Source: Sandaracinobacteroides sp041675905
GTDB taxonomy: Bacteria > Pseudomonadota > Alphaproteobacteria > Sphingomonadales > Sphingomonadaceae
DNA length: 64,000 nt
Direction of reading: 5' to 3'
NCBI GenBank assembly: GCA_041675905.1
Contig: JBAYSX010000013.1
Location: forward strand, 1 to 64,000
Made by a program: the position numbers and the translations under genes. Each line of letters opens with the position of its first letter. Positions within the stretch are counted from its first letter, which is position 1. Shown here piece after piece: positions 27,121-35,725 of this stretch. The notes below the pieces were generated by a model. It saw only the letters and a program-made list of their open reading frames with translations, did no database searches and had not been told where the DNA came from.

Positions 27121-28404
27121 TCAGGCGGTTTCCGTTTCCAGGCGGTCGATCATGGCTTTCGTGATCAGGCAGACGCCGCGTTCTGTGCGCCGGAAACGGC
27201 GGGCATCTTCCTCCGGATCTTCGCCGACAATCAGCCCCGGCGGGATGCGCACATTGGCATCCACCACCGCCCGGTGCAGCCGCGCGCCGCGTCCGATCGA
27301 GCAATTGGGCATCACCACCGTTTCGGTAACCGACGAATAGCTATGCACCCGCACCCCGGTAAAGATCAGGCTTCTATGCACCGCTCCTCCCGAAATGATC
27401 GAGCCGCCCGCTACCAGTGAAGAGACGGCGACACCCCGCCGGCCTTCATAATCATGCACGAATTTGGCTGGCGGCTTTACTTCTGAATAGGTCCAGATGG
27501 GCCAGTTGCGGTCATAGAGATCAAGCGGCGGCAATACATCGGTCAGGTCGATATTGGCTTCCCAATAGGCGTCTATTGTGCCGACATCGCGCCAATAGGC
27601 TTCGGGTTCGCTTTCGGATCGCACGCAAGATGTGGTAAAGCGATGGGCGACGGCCTTGCCGTTTTTCACCAGCCACGGAATAATATCCTTGCCGAAATCC
27701 CGCGCGGAATCCGGATCGGCGGCGTCCCGACGCAACTGATCGATCAGCGTTTGCGTATGGAATACATAAATCCCCATAGATGCCAGTGCGATATCGGGGC
27801 TGCCGGGGATCGGCGGCGGGTTTGCGGGTTTTTCCACGAAGGCAGTGATCCGGTCCGTTTCGTCCACTGCCATCACCCCGAAGCCGGTGGCCTCCATCCG
27901 TGGCACTTCCAGCACGCCGACGGTGACATCCGCCTTCGAATCCACATGCTGGCGCAGCATCACCTCATAGTCCATTTTATAGACATGATCGCCGGCGAGG
28001 ATGATCATATATTCCGGCGCATGGCCTTCGATAATATCGATATTCTGGTAAACGGCGTCGGCGGTTCCGGCATACCATTGCGTTTCGGAAACGCGTTGGC
28101 TGGCGGGCAGGATGTCGAAGGTTTCGTTGCGTTCAGGGCGGAAAAAGTTCCAGCCGCGCTGCAAATGCCGGATCAGCGAATGGGCCTTGTATTGCGTGGC
28201 GACACCAATGCGGCGGATGCCGGAATTGAGCGCGTTCGACAGCGCAAAATCGATGATCCGCGTGTTGCCACCGAAGTAAACGGCGGGCTTGGCGCGTATC
28301 GCCGTCAATTCGTTCAACCGCGAACCGCGTCCGCCCGCCAGCACATAGGCCATGGCGTCGCGCGCCAGTGGCGCCGGCCAGCGCCGGCCCAGCATGTTCG
28401 TCAT
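27121..28404 (-). CDS. glgC: Glucose-1-phosphate adenylyltransferase GlgC
   Basis: The 427-residue enzyme makes ADP-glucose from glucose-1-phosphate and ATP, the committed and usually allosterically controlled step of glycogen synthesis. The N-terminal nucleotidyltransferase motif AGGRGSRLNELTAIRAKPA (about residues 23-41) and DHVYKMDYEVML are clear; the C-terminal part forms a left-handed beta-helix (hexapeptide-like, about residues 300-420). Regulatory residues were not assessed. It begins in a four-base overlap with glgB. Confidence 0.95.
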   Translation of the reverse strand: MTNMLGRRWPAPLARDAMAYVLAGGRGSRLNELTAIRAKPAVYFGGNTRIIDFALSNALNSGIRRIGVATQYKAHSLIRHLQRGWNFFRPERNETFDILPASQRVSETQWYAGTADAVYQNIDIIEGHAPEYMIILAGDHVYKMDYEVMLRQHVDSKADVTVGVLEVPRMEATGFGVMAVDETDRITAFVEKPANPPPIPGSPDIALASMGIYVFHTQTLIDQLRRDAADPDSARDFGKDIIPWLVKNGKAVAHRFTTSCVRSESEPEAYWRDVGTIDAYWEANIDLTDVLPPLDLYDRNWPIWTYSEVKPPAKFVHDYEGRRGVAVSSLVAGGSIISGGAVHRSLIFTGVRVHSYSSVTETVVMPNCSIGRGARLHRAVVDANVRIPPGLIVGEDPEEDARRFRRTERGVCLITKAMIDRLETETA

Positions 28405-30581
28405 GACCCGCCCTCCACATAGCGTAACATGATAGTGGCGAGCGGAGGCAGGGTGATGATGGCGCCGCCATCCTCGCCCGCCATCACCATGCCGTTATTT
28501 CCGGTTCCGCTGCCGCCATAAACAGCGGCGTCGCTGTTGAGCACTTCCGCCCATCGGCCCGCATGGGGCAGACGCAGATGATAGCCCTCGCGCCGCACCG
28601 GCGTGAAATGCGAGATCACGACGATATCCGCGGCCCCCGGCGCATGGCGCGCCCAGGCAAAGGACGAGCCTTCGCGATCGTCCACCACCAGCCAGGAAAA
28701 GCCCTCCGCTTCGCAATCGCGGGCGTGCAGCGCCGGTTCGCTGCGATACAGATGATTGAGATCGCTGATCCACTGTCGCACACCGGCATGCGCAGGCGCG
28801 CCCGGCAATTCCCAATCCAGCGGGCGCGCTTCGCTCCATTCGCGGCGCTGGGCAAATTCCTGACCCATGAACAGCAGCTTTTTTCCGGGGTAACCCCACA
28901 TGAAACCATAATAGGCGCGTAATGTTGCGAATTTTTGCCAGTCATCGCCGGCCATTTTTTCCAGCAGCGAGCCCTTGCCATGCACGACTTCATCATGGGA
29001 AAGCGGCAGCACGAAATTTTCGGAAAAGGCATACATCAGGCCAAAGGTAATCTCGTCATGATGGTGCCGCCGGTGAACAGGATCGCGCCGCAGCCATTGC
29101 AGCGTGTCGTGCATGAAACCCATGTTCCACTTCAACCCGAAGCCGAGGCCGTTGACGTCCGTCGGCGCTGTCACCAGTGGCCAGGCGGTGGATTCTTCCG
29201 CGATGGTGACGCTGCCGGGATGCTCGCCATAAACAGCGCGGTTCAGCCGTTGCAGAAAGGCGGCGGCCTCCCAATTTTCCCGCCCGCCTTCGTGGTTGGG
29301 AATCCAGCTTCCCGGCGGCCGTGAATAATCCCGATACAGCATGGATGCCACGGCATCCACGCGCAGGCCGTCGACATGATATCGTTCCAGCCAGAACAGG
29401 GCATTATTGACCAGAAACGTCGAAACCTCGCGCCGGCCATAATTATAGATGGCGGTATTCCAGTCGGGATGAAAGCCCTGACGGGGATCGGCATGTTCAT
29501 AGAGGGCAGTACCGTCGAAACGGGCGAGGCCGTAATCGTCCATCGGGAAATGCGCCGGCACCCAATCGAGGATGATGCCGATGCCGGCGCGGTGCGCGCC
29601 ATCGACGAAGCGGGCGAAACCTTCCGGCTCCCCGAAACGGGCGGTCGGGGCAAAGAGGCCGGTCGGCTGATAGCCCCAGCTTGGATCATAGGGATATTCG
29701 CTGATGGGCAGAAATTCGATATGGGTGAAGCCGGTCGCGACAACATAGGGGATGAGCTGTTCGGCGAGTTCATCCCACGAGAGGAAGCCACCATCCGCGC
29801 GCATCCGCCACGATCCGGCATGGACCTCATAAATGGAAACCGGCTGGCGGCGGATATCGGCGCTGGCCCAGAAAGCGCAGTGGGCGTCGTCTCCCCAATG
29901 GTGGGTGAGCGGCGGTTCGATGATGGATGCGGTGCCAGGGCGCAATTCAGCACGAAAGGCGAAGGGATCGGCCTTTAACGGCAGCAAATTTCCGTCAGCG
30001 CCAATGATTTCATATTTATACCGCTGGCCAGCGTGGGCGTCGGGCAGAAAAATTTCATGGATGCCGGTATCGCGGCGGTGGCGCATCACATGGCGGCGAC
30101 CGTCCCAGTCGTTGAAATCGCCGACCACCGACACCCGCTTTGCATTGGGCGCCCATACGGCGAAATGCACACCATCCACGCCCTCATGATGCAACGGGTG
30201 CGCGCCGAGCTTGTCGAACAGCCGCAGATGGGAGCCTTCCGCGGCATAATAATCGTCGAGGGGGCCGAGCACCGGGCCGAAACTGTAGGCGTCGGTTACC
30301 TGCCACTGTGCATCATGACCTTCAACGCGATAGCGCAGCGGCTGGCGGTTCGGGAGATCGATGGCCCCGGCGAACAGCCCGTCCGGGTGAATGCGCTGGA
30401 GGTTTCCGACAGGATCTCCGGCAAGGGTCCAAGCCTCTATCTTTTCCGCGCCGGGGATGAAGCAGCGGGCAACAAACCCGACGGGCGTTTCATGCACCCC
30501 CAAAATCGCGAACGGGTCGGCATGCAGGCCAGCGACAATTTCGGCGGCCTCGGCATCCCCGACAAGCGCCGCGCCAGACAT
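28401..30581 (-). CDS. glgB: 1,4-alpha-glucan branching enzyme GlgB
   Basis: The 726-residue enzyme introduces alpha-1,6 branches into glycogen. It has two N-terminal modules (a GlgB N-domain, residues 1-110, and a CBM48, about 115-220), a GH13 barrel with DGLRVDAVASMLY (nucleophile Asp), TIAEESTAW (acid/base Glu) and LPLSHDEVVHGKGSLL, and a C-terminal beta domain. Length matches E. coli GlgB (728). The ATG lies three bases beyond the glgP stop. Confidence 0.95.
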   Translation of the reverse strand: MSGAALVGDAEAAEIVAGLHADPFAILGVHETPVGFVARCFIPGAEKIEAWTLAGDPVGNLQRIHPDGLFAGAIDLPNRQPLRYRVEGHDAQWQVTDAYSFGPVLGPLDDYYAAEGSHLRLFDKLGAHPLHHEGVDGVHFAVWAPNAKRVSVVGDFNDWDGRRHVMRHRRDTGIHEIFLPDAHAGQRYKYEIIGADGNLLPLKADPFAFRAELRPGTASIIEPPLTHHWGDDAHCAFWASADIRRQPVSIYEVHAGSWRMRADGGFLSWDELAEQLIPYVVATGFTHIEFLPISEYPYDPSWGYQPTGLFAPTARFGEPEGFARFVDGAHRAGIGIILDWVPAHFPMDDYGLARFDGTALYEHADPRQGFHPDWNTAIYNYGRREVSTFLVNNALFWLERYHVDGLRVDAVASMLYRDYSRPPGSWIPNHEGGRENWEAAAFLQRLNRAVYGEHPGSVTIAEESTAWPLVTAPTDVNGLGFGLKWNMGFMHDTLQWLRRDPVHRRHHHDEITFGLMYAFSENFVLPLSHDEVVHGKGSLLEKMAGDDWQKFATLRAYYGFMWGYPGKKLLFMGQEFAQRREWSEARPLDWELPGAPAHAGVRQWISDLNHLYRSEPALHARDCEAEGFSWLVVDDREGSSFAWARHAPGAADIVVISHFTPVRREGYHLRLPHAGRWAEVLNSDAAVYGGSGTGNNGMVMAGEDGGAIITLPPLATIMLRYVEGGS

Positions 30582-30584
30582 TCC

Positions 30585-33065
30585 CTATTGCTCCCCGGGG
30601 GGAATACCCCAGATGTCGCGGGCATATTCGCGGATGGTACGATCGGATGAGAACCAGCCGACCCGGGCCGTATTCCTGATGGTGCGACTGGCCCAGGCGG
30701 CATCATCCTTCCAGATTTCATCCACTTGCCGCTGCGCCTTCGCATAGGAATCGAAGTCGGCGCACAGCATGAACCAGTCACCGTCATACAGGCCCCGGAT
30801 CAGATCGGCGTAGCGGCCCCGGTCATCCGGGGAGAAAACGCCAGTCTGTATGGCATGAAGGGCTTCAGCCAGCTCGGCATTTTCGTCGATGAAAGCGCGC
30901 GGATTATAGCCTTCCGCACGCTTCTGCGCGACTTCACTGGCGGTCAGGCCGAAAATAACGATATTTTCGGCGCCTACCCGATCCCTGATCTCGACATTGG
31001 CGCCATCGAGCGTGCCGATCGTAAGCGCGCCATTCAGGGCGAATTTCATATTGCCGGTGCCCGATGCTTCCATGCCGGCGGTCGAAATCTGTTCTGACAG
31101 GTCCGCCGCGGGCATCAACATTTCCGCCGCCGACACGTTGTAATTGGGCAGAAATACCATCTTCAGCAGACCCTGGGCCGCCGGATCATGGTTCACCACG
31201 CGCGCCACATCGTTCACCAGTTTGATGATAAGCTTGGCGTTGTGGTAACTGGCTGCGGCCTTGCCACCGAACAGCTTGACGCGCGGCACCCAATCCCGCT
31301 CGGGATGGGAACGGATCTGGTTGTAAAAGACGACAGCCTCGATGACATTCAGCAACTGACGCTTGTATTCATGGATGCGTTTCACATGAATGTCGAACAT
31401 CGCGTGCGGATCGATGCGGATACCCAGACGCTCCCGCACCATACCGGCCAGCGCATCTTTCTTTTTCAATTTGACGGCTTTGAAGCGGGCCTGAAACCCC
31501 GGATCATCTGCAAATGCATCCAGTGCCTGAATAGCCTCGATGTCATCAAGAAAAGCATCGCCGATCACATCACGTAGCAGTGTCGTTAATTCCCGATTGC
31601 ACTGGTGCAGCCAGCGGCGCGGGGTGACTCCGTTGGTCTTGTTGTTGATGCGATCCGGATACAGACGATGGAGGTCGGCGAACACCGTGTTCTTCATCAA
31701 CTGCGTATGCAGGGCGGCGACACCATTGACGCTGTGCGATCCGGCAAAGGCCAGATTGGCCATGCGCACCCGGCGTTCGCCGGTTTCATCGATCAGCGAA
31801 ATGGCGGCGATCGCGCAATCATCAAATTGCTTTTCGCGTTTCGCGTGAATAAGCATGCGGGCGTTGATCGCGTAAACCAGTTGCATATGGCGCGGCAATA
31901 ACTGATCAAACAGCGGCACCGGCCAGGTTTCCAGCGCCTCCGCCAGCAAGGTATGATTGGTATAGCCGAAGGTGCGGCAGGTAATATCCCACGCCTCGTC
32001 AAATTCCAGATCGTGCACGTCGATCAACAAACGCAGTAATTCGGTTACGGCAACGGCGGGGTGGGTATCGTTTAACTGGATTGCGGCCTTGTCGGGCAGG
32101 GTGCGGATATCGTCGAAAAATTGCACATGGCGGCGAACAATGTCCTGGATGGAGGCGGACGAAAAGAAATACTCCTGCCGCAGCCGTAATTCCTGGCCCG
32201 CCGGGGTCGAATCCGTCGGATAGAGCACGCGGGAAAGCGTTTCCGCCTTGTTGCTTTCCCGCAGCGCCCCGATATGGTCGCCGGCGTTAAAGGCATCGAG
32301 CAAAATCGGGTCGATGGGTTTCGCCGTCCAGAGCCGTAAAGTATTTACCCTTTTTCCACGCCACCCCACAACAGGCGTGTCGTAGGCAGTTGCGATAACC
32401 CGCTCACGGGGCCGCCAGATGCGGGCGTCACCGCCGCCGCCGTTGGCCGCCAGCGGCTCCACCAGGCCGCCGAAGCCGATTTCGTAGCTGGATTCACGGC
32501 GTTCAAACTCCCAGCTATTGCCATGCGCCAGCCAGGTTTCCGGCAATTCCACCTGCCAGCCGTCATGGATTTCCTGGCGGAACATGCCATTTTCATAACG
32601 GATTCCATAGCCATAGGCCGGAATATTAACGGTCGCCATGGATTCCATGAAACAGGCCGCCAGCCGGCCCAGGCCACCATTGCCAAGTGCGGCCTCGGGT
32701 TCGAGGGCGGCGATCAGGTCAATCCGTACACCGAGCGAGGTCAGTGCTTCCTGCATCTCCTGCATCAGGCCCAGATTGGACACCACGTCGCGCATCAGCC
32801 GCCCGATCAGAAATTCGAGGCTGAGGTAATAGACGCGCTTGTCCTGGTTCGCATGGGTCTGGCCCGTTGATTCGATCCAGCGATCAATCACCCGGTCCCG
32901 GATGACGTTGATGGTTGCCGCCAGCCAGTCATGCGGTTTGGCGGCGGCGGCATTTTTGCCGATGCGATACGTCAGCCGCTCGACAATTTCTTTGGCGAGA
33001 ATTTCCGGATCGTTCGCGCCCGGCGTCGGTTGGGGCAGGGGGGAGTTTGTATCGCTCAAAATCAT
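30585..33065 (-). CDS. glgP: Glycogen phosphorylase GlgP
   Basis: The 826-residue enzyme releases glucose-1-phosphate from glycogen ends with phosphate. YYLSLEFLIGRLMRD and LGNGGLGRLAACFMES are classic N-terminal blocks. The pyridoxal-phosphate lysine lies in EASGTGNMKFALNGALTIG (about residue 672). The frame is open upstream to 33758 but that part is a shadow of otsB; ATG at 33065 (MILSDTN) gives the normal length. It is the first gene of the seven-gene glycogen operon and shares its upstream region with the divergent otsB. Confidence 0.95.
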   Translation of the reverse strand: MILSDTNSPLPQPTPGANDPEILAKEIVERLTYRIGKNAAAAKPHDWLAATINVIRDRVIDRWIESTGQTHANQDKRVYYLSLEFLIGRLMRDVVSNLGLMQEMQEALTSLGVRIDLIAALEPEAALGNGGLGRLAACFMESMATVNIPAYGYGIRYENGMFRQEIHDGWQVELPETWLAHGNSWEFERRESSYEIGFGGLVEPLAANGGGGDARIWRPRERVIATAYDTPVVGWRGKRVNTLRLWTAKPIDPILLDAFNAGDHIGALRESNKAETLSRVLYPTDSTPAGQELRLRQEYFFSSASIQDIVRRHVQFFDDIRTLPDKAAIQLNDTHPAVAVTELLRLLIDVHDLEFDEAWDITCRTFGYTNHTLLAEALETWPVPLFDQLLPRHMQLVYAINARMLIHAKREKQFDDCAIAAISLIDETGERRVRMANLAFAGSHSVNGVAALHTQLMKNTVFADLHRLYPDRINNKTNGVTPRRWLHQCNRELTTLLRDVIGDAFLDDIEAIQALDAFADDPGFQARFKAVKLKKKDALAGMVRERLGIRIDPHAMFDIHVKRIHEYKRQLLNVIEAVVFYNQIRSHPERDWVPRVKLFGGKAAASYHNAKLIIKLVNDVARVVNHDPAAQGLLKMVFLPNYNVSAAEMLMPAADLSEQISTAGMEASGTGNMKFALNGALTIGTLDGANVEIRDRVGAENIVIFGLTASEVAQKRAEGYNPRAFIDENAELAEALHAIQTGVFSPDDRGRYADLIRGLYDGDWFMLCADFDSYAKAQRQVDEIWKDDAAWASRTIRNTARVGWFSSDRTIREYARDIWGIPPGEQ

Positions 33066-33083
33066 TCGGCGAACTTTCTGCGG

Positions 33084-33160
33084 GCAGATCTGCTGCCGCA
33101 GTGTGGCGCGGGAACGGAGCGGAAAGCAACCCTTTGAAAACCGCCATGGGGGCTTTCCGC
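33084..33160. promoter_or_regulatory. Two DNA dyads in the divergent glgP/otsB region
   Basis: The 123 bases between glgP (start 33065) and otsB (start 33189) contain a perfect 10-bp palindrome GCAGATCTGC at 33084-33093 (with TGCGG and CCGCA further out, offset by two bases), and a perfect 9-bp inverted repeat GCGGAAAGC at 33119-33127 with GCTTTCCGC at 33152-33160. One or both may be operators serving glycogen and trehalose genes together. No confident -10/-35 pair was found. Confidence 0.45.
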
Positions 33161-33188
33161 CCGTCGTATGTTCGGCCATGATAAAGAT

Positions 33189-33929
33189 ATGCCAACCAAT
33201 ACTGTCCTTCCGCCGCCCCCTGTCATTACGCCGGCCACGGCCAGCCTTTTTCTCGATTTTGACGGAACGATCGTGCAGATTGCCGATCGCCCCGATGCCG
33301 TGATCGTGAGTGATGCCTTGCGGATATTGCTGACCCGGCTGCAAGAGCTTTTCGATGGCCGGCTGGCCGTGGTAAGCGGGCGATCCGTGGCGACGATCAG
33401 GGAACTGGTGCCGGATATTCCCTTTGCCATCGCCGGGAGCCACGGGCTTGAACTCGCGCGGGCGGACGGCCAATCGATTGCGCCCGAACGGCCGGCCATT
33501 CTCGATGCGGTGCTGAATGAAATGCGACAATTCAGCGAGCAGAATCCGGGAACGTTGGTGGAGGAAAAACCGCTGGGCGCGGCCCTGCATTTCCGCAACG
33601 CACCGGAAACCGCCGATGCGTGCGAATTTCTGGTGACGGAATTGTCCGCGCGGACCGGTCTTGCACTGCAGCCGGGGCATATGGTGTATGAACTGCGACC
33701 GGGGAATGCTGACAAGGGGACGGCGATCGAGGCGATGATGGCGAAACCGCCGATGCATGGCACCATGCCGGTGTTCATCGGCGACGATCTGACCGATGAA
33801 CCCGCCTTCCTCGCTGCAAGCAACGGCGGTGGCATCGGTATCCTCGTCGGTCCGCCGCGCCAGACGATGGCACGCTATGGCTTGCCGGATGTCGTCAGCG
33901 TGCTGGCATGGCTGGAGCGCATAAAATGA
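33189..33929 (+). CDS. otsB: Trehalose-6-phosphate phosphatase OtsB
   Basis: The 246-residue HAD-family enzyme removes phosphate from trehalose-6-phosphate. The nucleophile motif LFLDFDGTI (about residues 21-29), VVSGR, and the metal-binding GDDLTDE near residue 197 are present, with the OtsB cap between. Start 33189 is chosen as nearest to the family pattern; the ATG at 33168 would add seven residues. Neither has a strong ribosome site. The stop overlaps the GH15 gene by four bases. Confidence 0.92.
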   Translation: MPTNTVLPPPPVITPATASLFLDFDGTIVQIADRPDAVIVSDALRILLTRLQELFDGRLAVVSGRSVATIRELVPDIPFAIAGSHGLELARADGQSIAPERPAILDAVLNEMRQFSEQNPGTLVEEKPLGAALHFRNAPETADACEFLVTELSARTGLALQPGHMVYELRPGNADKGTAIEAMMAKPPMHGTMPVFIGDDLTDEPAFLAASNGGGIGILVGPPRQTMARYGLPDVVSVLAWLERIK

Positions 33930-35725
33930 GCGTTTCGCTGGATTTGTGGCCGATTGGCAATTGCCAGGTCAGCGCGTTGATCGACCGTGCCGGGCGTTTT
34001 GTCTGGGGTTGTGTGCCGCGCGTCGATGGTGACCCGTTGTTTTCCAGCCTGTTATCGGGAAAAGATCCCGGATCAGAGGACGCCGGGTGCGGTTACTGGG
34101 CTTTCGACCTGGAAGACTGCGTTTCCATCGAACAACATTATATCCGCAACACGCCCATCCTCGTCACCCGTCATACAGACAGTCAGGGCGGCGTGATCGA
34201 GGTGGTCGATTTCTGCCCGCGCTATCATCGCATGGGGCGGATCTATCGGCCTGTCGCCTATGCGCGCATCGTACGGCATATTGCAGGCGCCCCGCGTATG
34301 CGGGTGCGGTTGCGTCCCTGCCGGGATTGGGGGCATCGCGCCGAACGCCGCGCCGGCGGCACCAGCCATATGCGCTTTATCCTGGAAGGAACGAGCCTGC
34401 GGCTGAGCACCACCGCGCCCGTGGGTATGGTGAGTGAAGAGCGGTTTTTTCGCGTCGAGAGGACGTTTCATTTCTTCCTTGGGCCGGACGAAAGCTTCGA
34501 GGGCGATATTGCCGTCACCATTGACCAGATGCTCGCATATACTACTCGGGAATGGCAGGAATGGGTGCGGCAACTGGCGATTCCACTGGAATGGCAGGAT
34601 GCAGTGATCCGCGCCGCCATCGGTTTGAAATTGTGCCAGCATGAAGAAACCGGCGCGATTGTCGCAGCGCTCACCACGTCCATTCCCGAACATGCCGGCT
34701 CCACACGTAATTGGGATTATCGTTACTGCTGGATCAGGGATGCCTATTATACGGTGCAGGCGCTGAACCGGCTGGGCGCGCTCGATGTTCTGGAAGATTA
34801 TCTGGCCTATTTGCGCAATGTCGGTCATGGCGCGACAAGTGGCCATATCCAGCCATTATATGGGGTGCTGGGCGAGGAGCGGATGCCTGAGCGGACAGCG
34901 CCGGCATTGCCCGGCTATCGTGGCATGGGGCCCGTGCGGATCGGCAATCAGGCCGCCGAACAGATACAGCATGACGCCTATGGGCAGATCATGCTGTCAT
35001 CCATGCAGGCTTTTATCGACCATCGATTGTTTCGCCCGGCAGGCATCGACGATTTCACCGCCCTGGAACGCATTGGCGATCGTGCCTGGGCGCTATACGA
35101 CAAGCCCGATGCCGGCCTGTGGGAATATCGCACCCGCCAGCATGTGCACACCTATTCCGCCGCAATGTGCTGGGCTTGCTGCGACCGGTTGGCGAATGCG
35201 GCGGCGGCGCTGGGCCTCGAAGATCGTCGGCAGTTCTGGCAGGGACGCGCCAACCATATTCGCGCCGTGATCGAGCGCGAAGCCTGGCGCGAAGAAACGC
35301 AGCGCATGTCCGCCACTTTCGAAGGCGACCGGCTGGACGCCAGCCTGATCCAGCTTCTGGATCTGCGTTTTTTCGCGGCCGACGATCCGCGCTTTCAGGG
35401 AACGTTGAAGGCGGTGGAAGGCGGCTTGCGTCGTGGTTTCACCATGTTGCGCTATGCCGATGAGGATGATTTCGGCCTGCCGCAAACGGCGTTCAATGTT
35501 TGCACTTTCTGGCTGGTGGAAGCCCTGCATTTTACCGGCCGGGATGAAGATGCCCGCGAAATATTTGAGCAAATGCTGGCCCACCGGACAGCCGCCGGAT
35601 TATTGTCAGAAGATCTCGACCCGCAAACCGGGGAACTTTGGGGCAATTATCCCCAGACATATTCGCTTGTCGGCATCATCAATTGTGCCGGTTTGCTATC
35701 GAAACCATGGAGCAGCGTCCGATGA
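33926..35725 (+). CDS. GH15 family glycoside hydrolase (glucoamylase/trehalase-like)
   Basis: The 599-residue protein has an N-terminal beta-sandwich (residues 1-200, with PIGNCQVSALIDRAGRFVWG) and an (alpha/alpha)6 barrel with the GH15 block STRNWDYRYCWIRDAYYT and the C-terminal LLSEDLDPQTGELWGNYPQ, which carries a catalytic Glu region. GH15 enzymes cut glucose from alpha-glucans or split trehalose. It is placed between otsB and otsA with four-base overlaps at both ends, so it is made together with the trehalose-synthesis enzymes. It could be a trehalase that limits trehalose level or an amylase feeding glucose; sequence alone does not decide. Confidence 0.85.
   Translation: MSVSLDLWPIGNCQVSALIDRAGRFVWGCVPRVDGDPLFSSLLSGKDPGSEDAGCGYWAFDLEDCVSIEQHYIRNTPILVTRHTDSQGGVIEVVDFCPRYHRMGRIYRPVAYARIVRHIAGAPRMRVRLRPCRDWGHRAERRAGGTSHMRFILEGTSLRLSTTAPVGMVSEERFFRVERTFHFFLGPDESFEGDIAVTIDQMLAYTTREWQEWVRQLAIPLEWQDAVIRAAIGLKLCQHEETGAIVAALTTSIPEHAGSTRNWDYRYCWIRDAYYTVQALNRLGALDVLEDYLAYLRNVGHGATSGHIQPLYGVLGEERMPERTAPALPGYRGMGPVRIGNQAAEQIQHDAYGQIMLSSMQAFIDHRLFRPAGIDDFTALERIGDRAWALYDKPDAGLWEYRTRQHVHTYSAAMCWACCDRLANAAAALGLEDRRQFWQGRANHIRAVIEREAWREETQRMSATFEGDRLDASLIQLLDLRFFAADDPRFQGTLKAVEGGLRRGFTMLRYADEDDFGLPQTAFNVCTFWLVEALHFTGRDEDAREIFEQMLAHRTAAGLLSEDLDPQTGELWGNYPQTYSLVGIINCAGLLSKPWSSVR

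Noticed and set aside
33100..33150. GGAAC before otsB as a possible general-stress (EcfG) promoter
   Set aside because: The -10 half at 16-17 bases is CTTT rather than CGTT, and no other gene in the window shows a good EcfG match.
33066..33758. N-terminal extension of glgP by 231 residues
   Set aside because: It lies antisense to otsB and lacks any match to phosphorylases; the ATG at 33065 gives the normal length.
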